Positions 1 to 8,000 of a stretch of DNA of 64,000 nucleotides are shown here, in pieces (within the stretch, counting starts at the first letter, position 1; each line of letters begins with the position of its first letter). The stretch comes from JAKEFM01 sp035695825. Its GTDB lineage: Bacteria > Planctomycetota > UBA1135 > JAKEFM01. Below the pieces are notes generated by a model. It saw only the letters and a list, made by a program, of their open reading frames with translations. It was not told the DNA's origin and ran no database searches. The DNA is taken from contig DASRRH010000031.1 of assembly GCA_035695825.1 (NCBI GenBank), positions 1 through 64,000 of the forward strand, in the 5' to 3' direction. The translations under genes were made by a program, and so were the position numbers.

Positions 1-2
1 AC

Positions 3-980
3 GAGGGCCTGGCGGTCCCGGTCGACCGCGAGCGCCGCGCGGAGGTCCTCGAGGTGAGGCCCACGGACCGAATGAAGGAGTTCGCCGGGCGGGAGGACCA
101 GGGGCTCCTGATCACCGTGCGGATGCCGGAACAGTCGGTCAACCGGGTGGACCTCCTCTTCCAGGAGGATGAGTTCCCCGGAACCGTCTCGGTCTACCTC
201 GATTCCGACAAGCAGGGGGACGCCTTCGCCTGGAGGGCCTCCTTCGAGGTCCGCGAGGACGGCGCCGCGATCTTCCACCCCTCGCTGAACGGCGGGGAGC
301 TCGAGGACTACCTCGCGAGGAGGCTCCACGAGTGCGGCCTCCTCGTCCTGCGGAAGGAAGGACGCGTCATCGTCGGCGCGCCGCTCTTCTGCGACGGCAA
401 GCGCGACGACAAGGAGAGGCTCCGGACCTTCCTCCGCGAGACGCTCACGTTCATCCTCGTCAAGGCGGAGGCGGAGCGTCGCCTCGTCTATCCCCCAGGG
501 ACGGAGCCGCCGCCTCTCGAGTTGCCCGCGAGCGCGGCCGCGGCGAAGTCGAGGTCGCGTCCGAAGAAGAAGAAGCCCGCGCCTCCCGCTGGCGCGGCGG
601 CTCGCCCCTTGCTCGCCGGGGCGCCGGGTCCGGCGCGCGCGACAGGGAAGGCGGGTTCGTCCGCTCCGGTCGCGAAGGCGGCGGGATTCGCGCTCGCGGC
701 GAAGGGAACGGCGGCCCCCGCCCCGACGCCTCCGCAGAAGCCGGCGCCCGCCGCCGCGGCCCGCGCGGCGGAGCCGCCCAAGGGGAAGGAGACCGTCCAG
801 CCGAAGGCACCGGCGAAGGCCCCGAGCAAGGATCGGCGGCGAGTCGCCGCGGCGCGACGCCGGCCTGCGAAGACCTCGCGGGCGCGCGTTCGCCCCCGCC
901 GCGGCAAGCTCCCGAGAACGCCGCGCGCGAGGGCCCCGAGGAGGAGGAAGGCAGCCCCCCGCCGCGGCCGGCGGCGGTAG
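3..980 (+). CDS. Unknown protein with Ala/Pro/Lys/Arg-rich histone-like C-terminal tail (5' partial)
   Basis: The frame is open to the left edge, so the gene probably begins outside the window. A GTG at 54 and an ATG at 72 are only fallback starts. The first ~160 visible residues look globular, with alternating strands and a helix near FLRETLTFILVKAEAE. I do not recognise the fold. From about residue 170 the protein becomes low-complexity: Ala, Pro, Lys and Arg dominate, with KKKK and RRR clusters, ending in a strongly basic run. Tails like this occur in histone-H1-like proteins and in some nucleic-acid-binding or RNA-associated proteins, so DNA or RNA contact is a reasonable inference but not shown. 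The TAG stop at 978-980 is followed by an 82-base gap before the GNAT genes. Confidence 0.6.
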   Translation, partial: EGLAVPVDRERRAEVLEVRPTDRMKEFAGREDQGLLITVRMPEQSVNRVDLLFQEDEFPGTVSVYLDSDKQGDAFAWRASFEVREDGAAIFHPSLNGGELEDYLARRLHECGLLVLRKEGRVIVGAPLFCDGKRDDKERLRTFLRETLTFILVKAEAERRLVYPPGTEPPPLELPASAAAAKSRSRPKKKKPAPPAGAAARPLLAGAPGPARATGKAGSSAPVAKAAGFALAAKGTAAPAPTPPQKPAPAAAARAAEPPKGKETVQPKAPAKAPSKDRRRVAAARRRPAKTSRARVRPRRGKLPRTPRARAPRRRKAAPRRGRRR

Positions 981-1045
981 GGGCCCGAGGCCGCGGGGAC
1001 CGGGCGCTTCGGCCGTCCCCTCCGTCGCCTTCCTCCGTCGTCCGA

Positions 1046-1051
1046 TAGGCT
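1046..1051 (+). promoter_or_regulatory. Putative -10 element (TAGGCT) of the GNAT operon
   Basis: TAGGCT fits the TAnnnT pattern seen upstream of several genes here. The ATG at 1063 lies only 11 bases after it, so the transcript would have a leader of about 5 bases. No convincing -35 box is visible at the expected distance. Confidence 0.35.
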
Positions 1052-1062
1052 GGCCGCCGCGG

Positions 1063-2121
1063 ATGTCCGGGCTCCCCGACGAGATCACCGTTCGCGAGTA
1101 CCGCCCCGGGGACGAGGGCTCGATCGTCGAGTGCTTCAACCGGGTCTTCGCGGCGGGGAATCCCTCCTTCGTCCCACGCACGCTCGAGGCATGGCGGTGG
1201 GAGTTCGAGCGCAATCCCGCCGGCCGGCGGATCGCCCTGGCCGTCCGCGGGTCGGGAGACGTCGTCGCCCAGTTCTGCGCTCTCCCCGCTCGGGCCCTCT
1301 TCGAGGGGAGGGGCGTGACCTTCCACCAGGCCGTCGACTCGATGGCCGATCCCCGCCACGGGCGCTCGCTCTTCCCGAGGGAGGGGAGGGAAAAGGGGAG
1401 GCGGCCGACGAGCCTCTTCGTGCGGACCGCGGAGTTCTTCGTCGAGCGGTGGGGCCTCTCCGGGAGCGACCTCTTCGGCTACGGGTTCCCGATCCCGATC
1501 GCCCATCGCATCGGGCGGGAGCACCTCGGCTACGAGGTGATCCGCACCCAACTCCTCCTCTGGCGCCCGGTGGAGGGGGCGACGCCCGGCCGCAGCCCCT
1601 CCCCTCCGGGGGCGGGCGTCGTCCTCGAGGAGCCCGACCGGCTCGACGCGCGGGTCGACGCGCTCTGGGAGCGGTGCGCAGGCGCGTTCCGCGCCTCCCT
1701 CGTCCGCGATCTCCCCTACCTCCGATGGAGGTACGAGGAGAACCGTTCGTTCCGATATCGATGGGCGGTCGTCCGGGCGGCGGGGGGGGAGGCCCTCCTC
1801 GGGCTCGCCGCCTACCGCCGGGGCACCTTCAGCGACCGGGACCAGGGCCTGCTCGTCGAGTGGCTCGTCCCGCGGGCGGAGCCGGAGGCGGCGCGCGCCC
1901 TCCTCGGGTGGGCGATCCGGCGCGCGGGAGAGGAGGGAGCCGACCGGCTCGCGGCCGTCCTCCCCGATTCCTCCCCGTGGTTCCTCTTCTTCCAGAGGGA
2001 GGGTTTCCTCGTCGAGCGGACGAAGTACGTGCTCGTCGGCCGGAACTACATCGGCCGCGAGGACGCGGGCTGGTTCCGCAAGCACTGGGAGTACACCCTC
2101 GGGGACTTCGACCTCGCGTGA
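1063..2121 (+). CDS. GNAT-family N-acetyltransferase, paralogue 1
   Basis: A 352-residue protein. The N-terminal half has the GNAT pattern (VREYRPGDEGSIVECFNRVF, then a long central strand region and LFVRTAEFFVERWG), and the C-terminal half resembles a second, degenerate acetyltransferase-like unit ending DSSPWFLFFQREGFLVERTKYVL. GNAT enzymes move an acetyl group from acetyl-CoA to an amine; the substrate cannot be read. It aligns along its length with the next gene (FNRVFAAGNPSF / FDRVFAAGRPGF; FHQAVDSMADP / FGQIVDSMVDP; both end YTLGDxDL). It carries an extra ~17 charged residues (about 1360-1413) just where the paralogue has its PAHRGGRL loop, which corresponds to the CoA pyrophosphate loop. 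Activity may therefore be altered. The TGA overlaps the next GTG. Confidence 0.72.
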   Translation: MSGLPDEITVREYRPGDEGSIVECFNRVFAAGNPSFVPRTLEAWRWEFERNPAGRRIALAVRGSGDVVAQFCALPARALFEGRGVTFHQAVDSMADPRHGRSLFPREGREKGRRPTSLFVRTAEFFVERWGLSGSDLFGYGFPIPIAHRIGREHLGYEVIRTQLLLWRPVEGATPGRSPSPPGAGVVLEEPDRLDARVDALWERCAGAFRASLVRDLPYLRWRYEENRSFRYRWAVVRAAGGEALLGLAAYRRGTFSDRDQGLLVEWLVPRAEPEAARALLGWAIRRAGEEGADRLAAVLPDSSPWFLFFQREGFLVERTKYVLVGRNYIGREDAGWFRKHWEYTLGDFDLA

Positions 2122-3110
2122 GCGCGGATACCTACGCGACCCGCCCGTACCGTCCGGGCGACGAGGCGGGGATCCTCTCGCTCTTCGATCGGGTGTTCGC
2201 CGCCGGCCGCCCCGGATTCCCGGCGCGGACGGAGGCGGAGTGGCGCTGGCGTTTCCTCGAGAACCCCGCCGGGACGCGCGTGTGGGTCGGGCTCCGGGGA
2301 GAGGAGATCGTCTCGCAGTACGCCTCGATCCCCGTGCGCGTCCTCCTGGAGGGACGGAGCGCGACGTTCGGCCAGATCGTCGACTCGATGGTCGACCCCG
2401 CGCACCGCGGGGGGCGGCTGTTCGTCCGGACGGCGGAGCCCTTCTTCGACGCGTTCGGGGGACCCGATCGCGACGTCGTGATGTACGGCTATCCGGTTCC
2501 GATCGCCTGGAGGATCGGCGCGGCGCTCCTCCGCTACGAGATCGTGCGGACCGAGACGGTGCTCTTCCGGGAGCCGCCGGAGCCCGTCTCTCCCGCTCCG
2601 CCGGGCCTCCTCGTGGAGGAGGTCCGCCGGTTCGGGCCGGAGGCCGACGCCCTGTGGGCCCGCGTCGGCCCCGAGTTCGCCGCGGCGACGGTCCGGGACT
2701 CGCTCCACCTCGACTGGCGCTACGCCGCCGCGCCCCCGTCCTTCCGCTACCGGCTCGCGCTCGCCCGCGGGGGGGGAGGGGAACCTCGGGGGCTCGCGGT
2801 CTTCCGGCGCGCCCCCTTCCTCGCGGCGGACGCCGGGGTCCTCTGCGACTGGCTCGTCCCCAGCGCGGATGGGGAGGCCGCGCGCGCCCTCCTCGCATGG
2901 GCATCGGCGCGCGCGCGGGAAGAGGGGGTTCCCGTCCTGGGGGCGGTCTTCCCCGACTCGAGCCCGTGGTTCGGCTGGTTCCAGCGCGAAGGTTTCCTGG
3001 TCGCTCCGACCGATTACTACATGGTGGGGCGCCCCTTCGACGCCCGCTACGACATGGACTGGCTGCGCCGCCGCTGGTTCTACACGCTCGGAGACACCGA
3101 CCTCGTCTAA
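2118..3110 (+). CDS. GNAT-family N-acetyltransferase, paralogue 2
   Basis: A 330-residue paralogue of the preceding gene, starting at GTG 2118 inside a GTGA overlap with its stop, which indicates translational coupling. It shows TRPYRPGDEAGILSLFDRVF at the N-terminus, an intact DPAHRGGRLFVRTAEPF segment matching the P-x-x-R-G-G CoA loop of GNAT enzymes, then a C-terminal unit ending DSSPWFGWFQREGFLV. The absence of the insertion found in paralogue 1 suggests this is the more conventional enzyme. Family membership is supported by the fold pattern; the acyl acceptor is unknown. Its TAA overlaps the next ATG as TAATG. Confidence 0.72.
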   Translation: MSADTYATRPYRPGDEAGILSLFDRVFAAGRPGFPARTEAEWRWRFLENPAGTRVWVGLRGEEIVSQYASIPVRVLLEGRSATFGQIVDSMVDPAHRGGRLFVRTAEPFFDAFGGPDRDVVMYGYPVPIAWRIGAALLRYEIVRTETVLFREPPEPVSPAPPGLLVEEVRRFGPEADALWARVGPEFAAATVRDSLHLDWRYAAAPPSFRYRLALARGGGGEPRGLAVFRRAPFLAADAGVLCDWLVPSADGEAARALLAWASARAREEGVPVLGAVFPDSSPWFGWFQREGFLVAPTDYYMVGRPFDARYDMDWLRRRWFYTLGDTDLV

Positions 3111-3817
3111 TGGGGAGCCGCAACTGGGTCGACGCCTCCGCGATCGGCGAGCACGCCCTCGGGAAGGTGCGTGGCGAGGTCTCGGCCCTCGTCGCGCGGG
3201 CCTCCCTCTGGGCGAACCCCGAGGCCTTCTACGTCCTCCCGGCCCTCAACCCCTGGAGCCGCCTCGCCCGGGGGGACGAGCGCCCGGGATCGACGGTCCT
3301 CGACTGGGGCCCGCGGGTCTTCCACCCCGCGTGGGACGATCCGACGAACCTCGCCCCCGTCGCGGTGAAGCTCCTCGACGAGCGCACGCTCGCGCGCCAG
3401 TTCCTCCGCCTCGTTGCGCCGCGGCTCTCCCCCGCCCGGTTCTCCGTGCGGACGGTCTGGCCCGACACGGCCTCCGACGCGCGCTACGCGAGCTGCATCG
3501 GCAACCTCGTCGCCCTCCCGGCCTCGATCTCCCCGCTCCTCGAGGTCTCCCTCGCCGCGCGCCTCGCGCTCCGAGGACGGGCCGAGCGCTTGTTCGGCTG
3601 GAGACCGGACGGTCTCGCGCCGACGGAGGGCGCGGAAGGGGCCGGGCTCGAGTGGCGTGCGCCCGAGCCGTTCCCCGCGCTCGCGCGGCGGGCGCTTCTC
3701 CGGAGGCGGAAGTACCTCGCCCGGCTCCCGGAGAAGCTGCTCGGAGAGCTCTCCCCGAACGAGCGGGAGAAGGCGGTGCGCGCGGAGTTCGACTTCGGCC
3801 GATCGCGGCGGTCCTAG
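3110..3817 (+). CDS. Unknown protein, third gene of the GNAT trio
   Basis: 235 residues, starting at an ATG that shares bases with the TAA of the GNAT gene. That overlap and the tight codon bias are the main reasons for calling it real. The protein has no signal peptide or obvious membrane span. It is rich in aromatic and charged residues, with stretches such as WANPEAFYVLPALNPWSRLAR and YASCIGNLVALPASISPLLE, and a basic C-terminal helix (RRALLRRRKYLARLPEKLL). I recognise no family. Being coupled to two acetyltransferases, it may be their partner or part of the same modification pathway; this is inference from position only. Confidence 0.55.
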   Translation: MGSRNWVDASAIGEHALGKVRGEVSALVARASLWANPEAFYVLPALNPWSRLARGDERPGSTVLDWGPRVFHPAWDDPTNLAPVAVKLLDERTLARQFLRLVAPRLSPARFSVRTVWPDTASDARYASCIGNLVALPASISPLLEVSLAARLALRGRAERLFGWRPDGLAPTEGAEGAGLEWRAPEPFPALARRALLRRRKYLARLPEKLLGELSPNEREKAVRAEFDFGRSRRS

Positions 3818-3970
3818 ACCTTCTCCCTCTCTCCCCCGGGCTCCCCTTCCGTCCGGCGCACTCCGGCCCATGGTCGGCCGTCCGGGACGAATTCCGGGGG
3901 CGAACGGTCGTCGCCGGAGCCTTTCCCGCCCCCCCGGACGGGACCGAAAGCGCGGGGCGCCCTCCGTGAG

Positions 3971-3976
3971 TACCAT
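3971..3976 (+). promoter_or_regulatory. Putative -10 element (TACCAT) before the NfeD/FloA operon
   Basis: TACCAT sits about 50 bases before the preferred ATG at 4029. It overlaps an in-frame ATG at 3975, which argues against that earlier ATG as the start. No good -35 was found. Otherwise 3818-4028 holds nothing recognisable. Confidence 0.3.
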
Positions 3977-4028
3977 GCCCCCCCCGCCCGATCCGCCGCG
4001 GCCCACGCGCGCGGGCGAACCCCGCCGG

Positions 4029-5492
4029 ATGATCCTCGCGACCGCGCTCCTCCTCGTCCCCGCCCCGCCCGTCCCGCGCCAGGAGCCCGGGGAGCCGTCC
4101 GTCTCGGCCCCCGTCTACTTCGTCCCGATCGAGGGGGAACTCGACACGGCGATGCTCTCCCTCGTCCGGCGCGGCGTGAGCTCCGCGCGGGAGGCGGGGG
4201 CGGCGGCGGTCGTCTTCGAGATCGACACGCCGGGCGGCGAGTTCGAGCTGATGTGGAAGATCGCCCGGGCGATCGGCCCTCCGAACGATCTCAAGGCCGG
4301 CGTCCCCACGGTCGCCTTCGTCACGGGGCACGCCTGGTCGGCGGGGGCGCTGATCGCGCTCTCGTGCGCGAAGATCTACGCCACGCGGGCGGCGTCGATC
4401 GGCGCCGCGATGCCCGTCCAGCCGGGCCCGACGGGGATCCAGCCCCTCGACGAGGGGATCCGGCCCAAGATCACGAGCGCTTTGCGCGCGGAGTTCCGGG
4501 CGTGGGCGGACGCGGGGGGCCGCAACCCTCGGCTCGCGGAGGCGATGGTCGACCCCGACCTCGAGCTGCTCGAGGTCGAGGTCGACGGGGAGCGTCGCAT
4601 CCTGACCCGGGAGGAGGTCGAAGTCCTCCCCGAGCGGGGGACCCGCGTGCGGATCCTGAAGACCCTCTGCGCGAAGGGGGAGATCCTCTCCCTCACCGCC
4701 CCGGAGGCGCTGCGGCTCGACTTCATCAGCGGCATCGTCGCGGACCGCGAGGGGCTCCTCCAGGTGCTCGGGGTCCCGGGAGCCGCCGTGGTGCAGGTCC
4801 GCGCGAGCTGGGCGGAGGCGTTCGTGCGGTTCCTCGCGGTCGCCGGCCCTCTCCTCTTCATCGCCGGGTGCGTCCTCGCCTACATCGAGATGAAGGTCCC
4901 CGGCTTCGGCGTCCCCGGGCTCCTCGCGATCGTCTCCTTCGGGCTCCTCCTCTTCGGGAACTATCTCGCCGGCCTCGCGGACGCCTTCGACCTCCTCCTC
5001 GTCCTCGCGGGCTTCGCCTTCCTGGCGATCGAGCTCTTCCTCCTCCCGGGCTCCCTCGTCTTCGGGATTCTCGGGGCGCTCTGCGTCGTCGCGGGCCTCC
5101 TCCTCTCCTTCCAGAACTTCGGGGTCCCGAGGTTCCCGATGGACTGGGCGGTCCTGCGCAAGAACACCGGGACGCTCGCCCTCTCCATGGTCGGGGTCGG
5201 AGTCGGGGTCTGGGCGGTCGCGCGGTTCCTCCCCTCGGTCCCCGTCCTGCGCCGACTCGTCCTCATGCCCCCTTCCTCCCTCACCGGAACGGCCGCGATC
5301 GGGGAGGCCGCCGCGGCGGGGCTCCTCGGGGCGGAGGGGGTGGCGGTCACGGACCTCCGTCCGGCCGGAAAGGTCGAGGCCTCCGGACGTCTCCTCGACG
5401 CCCAGACGACCGGGGGCTTCCTCGGTCGCGGGTCCCGGGTGCGGATCGTCGAGGTCTCCGGCAACCGCGTGCTCGTCGAGGGGATCGCCTAG
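4029..5492 (+). CDS. Long NfeD-family membrane serine protease (ClpP-like domain + NfeD)
   Basis: 487 residues from ATG 4029, where a hydrophobic signal-like segment begins (MILATALLLVPAPP); an in-frame ATG at 3975 would add 18 Pro-rich residues. Residues ~25-260 form a ClpP/SppA-like fold: VVFEIDTPGGE, then HAWSAGALIAL, whose Ser at about 104 is the expected nucleophile, then SIGAAMPVQP. Four or five membrane spans follow (about 270-420), and the C-terminal ~70 residues form the NfeD OB-like domain ending VRIVEVSGNRVLVEGIA. Long NfeD proteins are membrane proteases tied to SPFH/flotillin proteins. The gene is followed by a short NfeD and floA, the usual partnership for membrane microdomain maintenance. 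Confidence 0.88.
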   Translation: MILATALLLVPAPPVPRQEPGEPSVSAPVYFVPIEGELDTAMLSLVRRGVSSAREAGAAAVVFEIDTPGGEFELMWKIARAIGPPNDLKAGVPTVAFVTGHAWSAGALIALSCAKIYATRAASIGAAMPVQPGPTGIQPLDEGIRPKITSALRAEFRAWADAGGRNPRLAEAMVDPDLELLEVEVDGERRILTREEVEVLPERGTRVRILKTLCAKGEILSLTAPEALRLDFISGIVADREGLLQVLGVPGAAVVQVRASWAEAFVRFLAVAGPLLFIAGCVLAYIEMKVPGFGVPGLLAIVSFGLLLFGNYLAGLADAFDLLLVLAGFAFLAIELFLLPGSLVFGILGALCVVAGLLLSFQNFGVPRFPMDWAVLRKNTGTLALSMVGVGVGVWAVARFLPSVPVLRRLVLMPPSSLTGTAAIGEAAAAGLLGAEGVAVTDLRPAGKVEASGRLLDAQTTGGFLGRGSRVRIVEVSGNRVLVEGIA

Positions 5493-5495
5493 AAT
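5490..5495 (+). promoter_or_regulatory. Consensus-like -10 (TAGAAT) overlapping the long NfeD stop codon
   Basis: TAGAAT includes the TAG stop of the long NfeD gene and lies 34 bases before the next GTG start. It could give an internal promoter for the short NfeD and floA, but no -35 match is visible. Confidence 0.3.
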
Positions 5496-5528
5496 GCCCG
5501 CCCGCTCCCCGGAGAGGGAAAGGCGCGC

Positions 5529-6029
5529 GTGATCGTCCCGATCGGGCTCCTCCTGCTCGGCCTCGGCCTCCTCGTCGCCGAGGTCTTCTTCCCCTCCCTC
5601 GGCGCGCTCGCGATCCTCTCGGCCCTCTCCGTGCTCGCGTCCGTGGTCTTCGCCTTCAAGGAGGGGCCGGAGGCGGGATGGTGGTTCCTCGGGATCGCCG
5701 TCCTCCTCGTCCCGGCCACCCTCCTCTTCGCCTACCGGATCTTTCCCCGCACGCCGTTCGGACGACGGATGATCGCGACGGGCCCTTCCTTCGCCGCCGA
5801 GGAGCACTCGGCGAGCGACCCGCGCGGCTTCGGCCTCGAGGGGAAGGAGGGGGTCGCCCTCTCCCCGCTGCGGCCGGCCGGCGTCGCGATGATCGACGGC
5901 CGGAGAGTCGACGTCGTGACGCGCGGGGAGTTCCTCGACCCCGGGGCGCTCGTGCGCGTGCTCGAGTTCTCCGGCAACCGCGTCGTCGTCGCCTCCGCGG
6001 GCGACGGCCGCGCCCCCTCGCCCGCGTGA
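5529..6029 (+). CDS. Short NfeD-like membrane protein
   Basis: 166 residues from GTG 5529, preceded by the purine-rich GGAGAGGGAAAGG, a good ribosome site. Two to three membrane spans fill the first ~75 residues (IVPIGLLLLGLGLLVAEVFF, then a second pair ending LLFAYRIFP). The C-terminal ~70 residues are an NfeD OB-fold: GKEGVALSPLRPAGVAMIDG, then VLEFSGNRVVV, close to the C-terminus of the preceding long NfeD. There is no protease domain. Such short NfeD proteins are encoded next to flotillins and are thought to act with them in the membrane. It sits 22 bases before floA, so co-transcription is expected. Confidence 0.85.
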   Translation: MIVPIGLLLLGLGLLVAEVFFPSLGALAILSALSVLASVVFAFKEGPEAGWWFLGIAVLLVPATLLFAYRIFPRTPFGRRMIATGPSFAAEEHSASDPRGFGLEGKEGVALSPLRPAGVAMIDGRRVDVVTRGEFLDPGALVRVLEFSGNRVVVASAGDGRAPSPA

Positions 6030-6051
6030 GCGCGCCCCGATCGGAGAAGAC

Positions 6052-7137
6052 ATGAACGCCTTCCCCCCTCTCGCCCTCTCCTCTTGCGTCCCCTTCCTCG
6101 TCCAGGTCGGCCGCTCGCGGGGAGAGGGGTTCCCCTGGGCCGAGGTCCTCGTCGGGGTCGCGATCCTCGTCGCCTTCATCTTCCTCGTCGTCTTCCTCCG
6201 CTACGCGAACCTCTGGATCCAGTCCCTCTTCACCCACGCGGGGATCGGGCTCTTCGAGATGGTGGGGATGTCGTTCCGGAAGGTGAACCCGGCGACGATC
6301 CTCCGGACGAAGATCATGGCGGTCCAGTCGGGCCTCGCGGCGATCCAGACGCGCGACCTCGAGGCGCACTTCCTCGCGGGCGGCAACGTATTGAAGGTGA
6401 TCTCGGCCCTGATCGCCGCGGACCGGGCCCGGATCGCGATGGACTTCAAGCAGGGCTGCGCGATCGACCTCGCCGGCCGCGACATCGTCGACGCGGTGAA
6501 GACCTCGGTGAATCCCAAGGTGATCGACTGCCCCGACCCGAAGAAGGGGAAGGAGGAGGTCGCCGCCGTCGCCAAGGACGGGATCCAGGTCCTCGCGAAG
6601 GCCCGCGTCACCGTGCGCACGAACATCGCGCGCCTCGTCGGGGGCGCCACGGAGGAGACGATCATCGCGCGCGTCGGCGAGGGGATCGTCTCGGCGATCG
6701 GCTCGAGCAACTCCCACAAGGAGGTCCTCGAGAACCCCGACCGGATCTCGAAGAACGTCCTCGCGAAGGGGCTCGACGCGGGGACCGCCTTCGAAATCGT
6801 CTCGATCGACATCGCCGACGTCGACATCGGCCACAACATCGGCGCGCGCCTCCAGGCCGACCAGGCGGAGGCGGACAAGCGCGTCGCCCAGGCGATGGCC
6901 GAGAAGCGCCGGGCGATGGCGGTCGCCGCGGAGCAGGAGATGCGCGCCGAGGTCATGGCGAACCGCGCGAAGGTCGTCCTCGCCGAGGCGGACGTGCCGC
7001 GCGCGTTCGCCGAGGCCCTCCGGGCGGGAAGGCTCGGCGTCTTCGACTACTACCGTCTCCAGAACGTGCAGGCCGACACGAAGATGCGGGAGTCGATCGG
7101 CGGCGGGGGCGGCGGCCCGGCCGAGAGGAAGGGGTAG
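6052..7137 (+). CDS. floA: Flotillin-like protein FloA
   Basis: 361 residues, one N-terminal membrane span at about 28-48 (VLVGVAILVAFIFLVVFLRY), then the SPFH domain and a C-terminal helical region with KRVAQAMAEKRRAMAVAAEQEMRAEV. Strongly FloA-like segments include RKVNPATILRTKI, HFLAGGNVLKVI and IDIADVDIGHNIGARLQADQAEADK; the bacterial FloA/YqfA family is usually about 330 residues. It forms oligomeric membrane scaffolds affecting fluidity and protein organisation. The tail ends in a Gly-rich run. The two NfeD genes directly upstream are its standard neighbours, and a membrane-anchored protein of unknown role follows within 5 bases. Confidence 0.93.
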   Translation: MNAFPPLALSSCVPFLVQVGRSRGEGFPWAEVLVGVAILVAFIFLVVFLRYANLWIQSLFTHAGIGLFEMVGMSFRKVNPATILRTKIMAVQSGLAAIQTRDLEAHFLAGGNVLKVISALIAADRARIAMDFKQGCAIDLAGRDIVDAVKTSVNPKVIDCPDPKKGKEEVAAVAKDGIQVLAKARVTVRTNIARLVGGATEETIIARVGEGIVSAIGSSNSHKEVLENPDRISKNVLAKGLDAGTAFEIVSIDIADVDIGHNIGARLQADQAEADKRVAQAMAEKRRAMAVAAEQEMRAEVMANRAKVVLAEADVPRAFAEALRAGRLGVFDYYRLQNVQADTKMRESIGGGGGGPAERKG

Positions 7138-7142
7138 GGCGC

Positions 7143-7994
7143 GTGCCCCCCGACCTCGAGCGCCTCGTCAACTGGATCGTCCAGCACATCAACCTGGTCG
7201 CGCTCGTCTCGGTCGCGGTCGCGAGCTTCGTCCTCCCGATCTTCCGGCGCATGGCCGAGGCCCGCGAGCGATCGGCGCGAGGGGAGCAGGTTCCGCCTGC
7301 GGACGGAGGACGCGGCGGCCCGCTCGGGCGCCCGGGAGGGCCCCGGGAGTTCGATTGGGGAAAGTGGCTGGAGCAGATGCAGCGGCGGGCCGGCGGGGAG
7401 GAGGAGGCCGAGAGAGCCGACGAGGAGGCCCCCGAGAAGAGGCCGTCGGCCCCGCCCCCTGCGTCGCCGAAGCCCGTCTCCCGTTCCCTCGAGGCCGAGG
7501 TCGACGAGGAGAAGGGGCCGGTCTGGAAACGGCGGCCGCTCACGGAGATGCGACCGCTCACCGAAGCGTCTCCCCTCACCGAGGCCGAGCCCCTCACGGC
7601 GGCGCGCCCTCCCGAGCGGGCGCCCCTGACGCGCGCCGTGCCGCTCACGGATGCGGCGCCCCTCACGGACATCCGGCCGTACGACGACGCGGAGGAGCCC
7701 GAGGCGGTCGGGACCCTCGAGCCGGGCCGGGTCGAGACGGTCGAGGACGCGGTCTACGCCCCGGACCTGTCGCCGGACGTGACGGCGCTCGAGCGCCCCT
7801 CGGAGGTGAGCTCCCTCGACAAGGAGAAGCCCGCCTCCGCGCCGGCGGCGGCCACCCCCGCGGAGGCGAAGTCCTTCGCTCTGATCCCGGGGGCTCTCGA
7901 AGGATGGACGCAGGCATTCATCGCGAGCGAAATCCTCGGGCGTCCCGTGGCGCTCCGGGATCCCGGCGAAGGGGTCGCGCCGGGGCTCCGCTGA
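7143..7994 (+). CDS. Membrane-anchored low-complexity protein with PLTExx hexapeptide repeats
   Basis: 283 residues from GTG 7143, 5 bases after floA. A membrane span lies at about residues 13-32 (INLVALVSVAVASFVLPIF). The rest is charged and Pro-rich, and so probably extended. Residues ~131-179 hold seven near-perfect copies of a six-residue unit PLT(E/D/A/R)xx (7533-7679), followed by an acidic linker and a C-terminal segment SFALIPGALEGWTQAFIASEILGRPVAL, which looks like a short folded helix that could bind a partner. I recognise no family. Its place at the end of an NfeD-NfeD-FloA operon suggests a FloA-associated membrane protein. Confidence 0.75.
   Translation: MPPDLERLVNWIVQHINLVALVSVAVASFVLPIFRRMAEARERSARGEQVPPADGGRGGPLGRPGGPREFDWGKWLEQMQRRAGGEEEAERADEEAPEKRPSAPPPASPKPVSRSLEAEVDEEKGPVWKRRPLTEMRPLTEASPLTEAEPLTAARPPERAPLTRAVPLTDAAPLTDIRPYDDAEEPEAVGTLEPGRVETVEDAVYAPDLSPDVTALERPSEVSSLDKEKPASAPAAATPAEAKSFALIPGALEGWTQAFIASEILGRPVALRDPGEGVAPGLR
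7533..7679 (+). repeat. Tandem hexapeptide-coding repeat (PLTExx)
   Basis: Read in frame with the gene starting at 7143, this stretch encodes PLT followed by three variable residues, seven times, with one decayed unit (PPERA) in the middle. DNA copies differ at synonymous positions, so the unit is conserved at protein level rather than being a recent duplication. Confidence 0.8.
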
Positions 7995-8000
7995 TCGGGG

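Noticed and set aside
3246..6179. A 977-codon minus-strand frame opposite the NfeD genes
   Set aside because: Charged low-complexity translation antisense to two clear NfeD genes.
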